Source: Bowmanella yangjiangensis
GTDB taxonomy: Bacteria > Pseudomonadota > Gammaproteobacteria > Enterobacterales > Alteromonadaceae
Length of the DNA: 64,000 nt
Direction of reading: 5' to 3'
NCBI RefSeq assembly: GCF_017255015.1
Contig: NZ_JAFKCS010000008.1
Location: 1-64,000 of the forward strand
Shown: piece by piece, positions 61,187 to 64,000 of the stretch
Layout: every line of letters starts with the position of its first letter
How positions within the stretch are numbered: position 1 is the first letter of the stretch
Made by a program: the position numbers and the translations under genes
Notes under the pieces: model-generated
What the model was told of the DNA's origin: nothing
Databases searched by the model: none
What the model saw: only the letters and a program-made list of their open reading frames with translations

Positions 61187-62524
61187 ATGCACAAAGCGAC
61201 GTCAGGATTTTATGGCAGCACTCCCCTGATATGGTGGCTGGGGTTTATTCTGGTTTGGGCTCCCATCCCTCTTGGTAGCAATCGCCCCTGGGCCTGGGCG
61301 TTATTACATGGCCTGATAGCTATGGGCGGTATTTGGCACCTGTTTCAGGTGGCCCGCAATAAAGCCCCGCTTTTCCCTAAGCAATGGCAACTCCTGCTGC
61401 TCTTCGGCCCCGTCCTTATAGCTATGTATCTAGCCGCCCAGTTGGCTTGTGCTTTGCCGGGGATATGCAGTGTCGACCCATATCAAACCAATATTATGTT
61501 GGAAAAGTCGCTTTATCTTTTGCTATTTACTTATTTACTCAGCCAAAACTGCCGCAATCAGCATCAGCTAAAGATCATTCTGATTTGCATCCTAATCTCC
61601 GGTGGCTTACAGGCAATCTATGGCAGTCTGTTAAATCTCAGCGGGCTGGAGTTGTCCCCTGTATTTGGCATTCCCGAAGGAGAAAAAGCCAGAGGCAGCT
61701 TTGTTTACCAGAATCACTATGCAAACTATCTTGCGCTTTGTCTGAGCATTGCTATCGGGTGGATGCTCAGTGAGCTAAGCACCAGCAAGCAGAAAGTGCC
61801 ACTAGCGAAATGGCTTAGGGCTATGGCGGAATTAATCCTCAGCCGCAAGCTTTTGCTGCGTCTAGCTATCATTCTGATGGTTGTGGGTTTAGTGCTAAGT
61901 CGCTCCAGAATGGGTAACGCCGGATTCTTTACCGCCTTAGGTATAGTTGCTGTACTGGCTTTGTTTATTTATCGTCGCCCACCACCACTGCTTAAATGGC
62001 TGGTACTTAGTATTTTTGTGTTGGATATGCTGTTGATTGGCTCAATGTTTGGGGTCGAAAAGGTAAAACAGCGCATGCAAGATACCAGCTTTGTCAGTGA
62101 AGCCCGTGATGAAGTGGTGATGCACAGTCTGCCACTATTGGAAGAACAAGGGCTCACTGGCACGGGCGGGGGCACTTTCTATACTGTCTTTCCGCGCTAT
62201 CAACAGCAATCCTATAGCGGCTTTTACGACCACGCACACAATGACTATTTACAGTTTGCTATTGAGCTGGGTTGGCCGGTCACTGTATTACTTTGTGCCT
62301 GGCTTGCCATTGCACTCTGGCAATCTTTGTATGTCATGAATAAGCGTAAAACCAAGCTCTATCAGGGGATTGCCTTTGGCTGCTGTATGGCTTGGGTACA
62401 TATGCTAATGCACAGTACCGTTGACTTTAGTTTGCAGGCGCCGGCGAACAGTCTGCTGTTTATGACCATCCTGACCTTAGCTTATTTGGTCAGAATGCTG
62501 CCGGGTGAGCGCAAAGTTTTTTGA
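61187..62524 (+). CDS. O-antigen ligase/polymerase superfamily membrane protein
   Basis: 445 residues, about 12 membrane helices. The Wzy_C signature is clear: KARGSFVYQNHYANYLALCL, LSRSRMGNAGFFTALGIVAV, then a periplasmic loop with GTGGGTFYTVFPRYQ and DHAHNDYLQFAIELGWPV. Compared with the 49615 gene it is less AT-rich and has the Y-D-H-A-H-N-D-Y-L pattern of a different branch, often found in exopolysaccharide clusters of alteromonads. It could ligate or polymerise a second polymer. It follows a terminator and ends 35 bases inside the convergent VpsP-like gene. Confidence 0.9.
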   Translation: MHKATSGFYGSTPLIWWLGFILVWAPIPLGSNRPWAWALLHGLIAMGGIWHLFQVARNKAPLFPKQWQLLLLFGPVLIAMYLAAQLACALPGICSVDPYQTNIMLEKSLYLLLFTYLLSQNCRNQHQLKIILICILISGGLQAIYGSLLNLSGLELSPVFGIPEGEKARGSFVYQNHYANYLALCLSIAIGWMLSELSTSKQKVPLAKWLRAMAELILSRKLLLRLAIILMVVGLVLSRSRMGNAGFFTALGIVAVLALFIYRRPPPLLKWLVLSIFVLDMLLIGSMFGVEKVKQRMQDTSFVSEARDEVVMHSLPLLEEQGLTGTGGGTFYTVFPRYQQQSYSGFYDHAHNDYLQFAIELGWPVTVLLCAWLAIALWQSLYVMNKRKTKLYQGIAFGCCMAWVHMLMHSTVDFSLQAPANSLLFMTILTLAYLVRMLPGERKVF

Positions 62525-63212
62525 GATGTTTCAGACGGTCTTCTGAAAGCGCAGGAGTCCGATTGAAAAGATAAGCACAAACTACCGCCTCACGACGGTA
62601 TTGTTTAATCAGGTCACGCATGGTTGAGAAGGTTGGCCAATGAGCTTCAGCGGCTCGTCCGGTTACCTTGAGAAGCCATGCCTTGTCTGGTGTTGACATG
62701 TCATCCCAGTTTGCCAATCCCACCACCAGTTGTTGACGTAAAACTTCGGGCAAAAATGGACCATAGTATTCGGCCTGCTGTAGTTGGGTCACTGCGCCTG
62801 GAAGATCATTTCCCCAAAAAGCCAACACAAATCCATAGTCCGCATAAGCCACCGGCCAATCAGGTCTTAGCGAGATAGCCTTTTTATACAGCGGTATTAA
62901 TCTCTCGGCAGCAGAAGTCTCGAAATGAAAATGCATACCCCACTCGAGTACCTTCGCCAGGGTGAGTATGTAATGAGCGGATTCCGGCTGACTTTCCAAA
63001 GCACGATTAGCAGCGTTTAGGCTTTGCTGATAAGCCTCTTCGGTTGGCACCTCGCCTTTTTGCCACTTTTGCAAAGCATCATTGACGACATAGTACTGAA
63101 TATTACCCTGAGCAGACTGATACAAAACCGGTATTTGCCAAATCAGTAATACCAGAATTAACGCCGCAAGCAGTCGGCTTGTGTGACTTTTTAGCTGAAC
63201 AAGCTTTGACAT
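62490..63212 (-). CDS. Membrane-anchored TPR-like protein of the exopolysaccharide locus (VpsP-like)
   Basis: 240 residues. One N-terminal membrane helix (about 11-30, LLAALILVLLIWQIPVLY) and a periplasmic helical region of TPR type (EAYQQSLNAANRALESQPES, LIPLYKKAISLRPDWPVAYA, AVTQLQQAEYYGP). This resembles VpsP-family proteins of vibrio and alteromonad polysaccharide clusters, but I hold the match loosely. It overlaps the phosphatase gene upstream by 22 bases and the convergent ligase-like gene by 35. A scaffold role in the export complex is a fair guess. Confidence 0.7.
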   Translation of the reverse strand: MSKLVQLKSHTSRLLAALILVLLIWQIPVLYQSAQGNIQYYVVNDALQKWQKGEVPTEEAYQQSLNAANRALESQPESAHYILTLAKVLEWGMHFHFETSAAERLIPLYKKAISLRPDWPVAYADYGFVLAFWGNDLPGAVTQLQQAEYYGPFLPEVLRQQLVVGLANWDDMSTPDKAWLLKVTGRAAEAHWPTFSTMRDLIKQYRREAVVCAYLFNRTPALSEDRLKHLKKLCAHPAAF

Positions 63213-63916
63213 ATATTGCCCGGAGTAGTTATCAACAATTGCTCGGCCTTGTTTTCTCCTACCAGTTCGCAGGCCCTGTCAAAAGACTGCCGCATTCTTG
63301 GCGGGCGACGTTTAACCGAATGGGTGTCTGAGGCGATAATGTCAAACAAGCCGTCGCTGAGCCACTTTTCCCCCAGACTTTGGGCGGTTTCGCCCATTTC
63401 CCCAATCAGTGCCGAAGCTGTTAGTTGAAATAAACAACCGGCTTGCTTAAAGGGCCTGATAAGTTCAGGATTTGACTGCAAGTCACGATTCCTTTCAGGG
63501 TGGGCAATCATAGGCAAAATAGACTGTCGACACAGCCACTTAATCAGCCGATCTGCACCGGGTGGGATGTGACTATGCGGGAACTCTAACAGCAGCACTT
63601 TGTGGCCATTCAGCTCACCTAGAAACAGCAATTCGCCTTTCTCAACCGCTGGTAGCAATTCTGCGCAAACCCGTGCTTCACAGGCACTGCGTAACTCTAT
63701 TGCTATATTTTCCACGCTGCACAATGACTGTAAATGACCGAGCCCTGCGAGAATTTTAATTCTATCGTTATCAAAGCGACCCGGATACCAATGGGGCGTA
63801 CAAACAATGCGACTGACACCTTGCTCAGCCGCCATACGCAACAATGCCAGTGATTCTTGCGAATCACTGGCACCATCATCAATACCTGGTATCAAATGGG
63901 CATGAAGATCAATCAT
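63191..63916 (-). CDS. CpsB/YwqE-type PHP tyrosine phosphatase
   Basis: 241 residues. PHP-fold metal enzyme: MIDLHAHLIPGIDDGASDS with the first His pair, VCTPHWYPG, LLLEFPHSHIPPG, ILPMIAHPERNRDL and DIIASDTHSVKRRPPRM supply the usual His/Asp/Glu ligands for two or three metals. The family removes phosphate from tyrosine-phosphorylated Wzc/CpsD-type kinases and so controls polymer length. Its ATG overlaps the stop of exactly such a kinase gene by 3 bases (ATGA arrangement). It is unlike the low-molecular-weight Wzb of E. coli. Confidence 0.93.
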   Translation of the reverse strand: MIDLHAHLIPGIDDGASDSQESLALLRMAAEQGVSRIVCTPHWYPGRFDNDRIKILAGLGHLQSLCSVENIAIELRSACEARVCAELLPAVEKGELLFLGELNGHKVLLLEFPHSHIPPGADRLIKWLCRQSILPMIAHPERNRDLQSNPELIRPFKQAGCLFQLTASALIGEMGETAQSLGEKWLSDGLFDIIASDTHSVKRRPPRMRQSFDRACELVGENKAEQLLITTPGNICQSLFS

Positions 63917-64000
63917 GCCTTCCCTGCAGGTTGTTCATAGGTTTGATAGTATCCATATTCAGCGCTACCGCCATAGTAGCTGGTCTGCTTCTCAGTGGCC
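63913..64000 (-). CDS. C-terminal end of a Wzc-type tyrosine kinase, cut by the window edge
   Basis: Only the last 28 codons are inside the window. The frame ends YYGGSAEYGYYQTYEQPAGK-A and a TGA that overlaps the phosphatase start. The six tyrosines packed in about 17 residues are the autophosphorylated tail of polysaccharide co-polymerase/tyrosine autokinases. The identity rests on this tail and on the coupled CpsB-type phosphatase; kinase domain not visible. Confidence 0.7.
   Translation of the reverse strand, partial: ATEKQTSYYGGSAEYGYYQTYEQPAGKA

Overview
This is a chromosomal window from a marine-type gammaproteobacterium, most likely an alteromonad (Alteromonadales). The assignment is inferred from gene content: a carboxypeptidase-regulatory-domain TonB receptor, LytS/LytTR signalling, a Dld-II-like D-lactate dehydrogenase, an M1 peptidase paired with a DUF6702 gene, and lapG/lapD next to exopolysaccharide genes. 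Base composition looks near 50% G+C, with a clearly AT-richer stretch at about 44.2-51.9 kb. I see no rRNA, tRNA or CRISPR array. Most genes sit in short operons with overlapping stop and start codons.

Layout. (1) 0-4.4 kb: the 5' part of an IS200/IS605 transposase, an OmpA-type lipoprotein, a beta carbonic anhydrase, and an operon of two LytTR response regulators around one LytS-type kinase. (2) 4.6-16.3 kb: a large TonB-dependent receptor with an EF-hand-like loop, lysC, small envelope proteins, an M1 peptidase with a DUF6702 partner, a periplasmic binding-like protein, and a cyclophilin with a GlyGly-CTERM-like tail. (3) 16.0-21.9 kb: a lipoprotein ending in an LCCL domain, divergent from a winged-helix/Ser-Thr-kinase/TPR fusion, beside a broken ABC-permease remnant and msrB.

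(4) 22-41.7 kb is the most coherent metabolic block and looks built for using peptidoglycan. NagZ and NamZ, both predicted lipoproteins, would release GlcNAc and MurNAc outside the cytoplasm. An SSS symporter, a BadF-type kinase and MurQ would import MurNAc, phosphorylate it and split it into GlcNAc-6-P plus D-lactate. A quinone-type D-lactate dehydrogenase divergent from the MurR/RpiR-like regulator would oxidise the D-lactate. Next to it, an operon carries the two halves of a D-glutamate cyclase (DUF1445 and DUF4392) on either side of pxpABC (5-oxoprolinase), which would handle the D-glutamate of the stem peptide. A strong 26-bp palindrome lies between the symporter operon and nagZ. An Aer-like chemoreceptor in the middle has a leader that can form a terminator or a competing hairpin.

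(5) 42-64 kb: an acyltransferase, a binding-like protein, then an exopolysaccharide locus with galU, ugd, a UDP-glucuronate epimerase, WecG-type GT26, Wzx, two GT2 enzymes, a Wzy-like polymerase, a TviB-type dehydrogenase and a PL8 lyase. Divergent from it run lapG-lapD, a small secreted protein and a second O-antigen-ligase-like protein. A VpsP-like protein, a CpsB-type phosphatase and the Tyr-rich tail of a Wzc-type kinase end the window. The polymer is predicted to be acidic.
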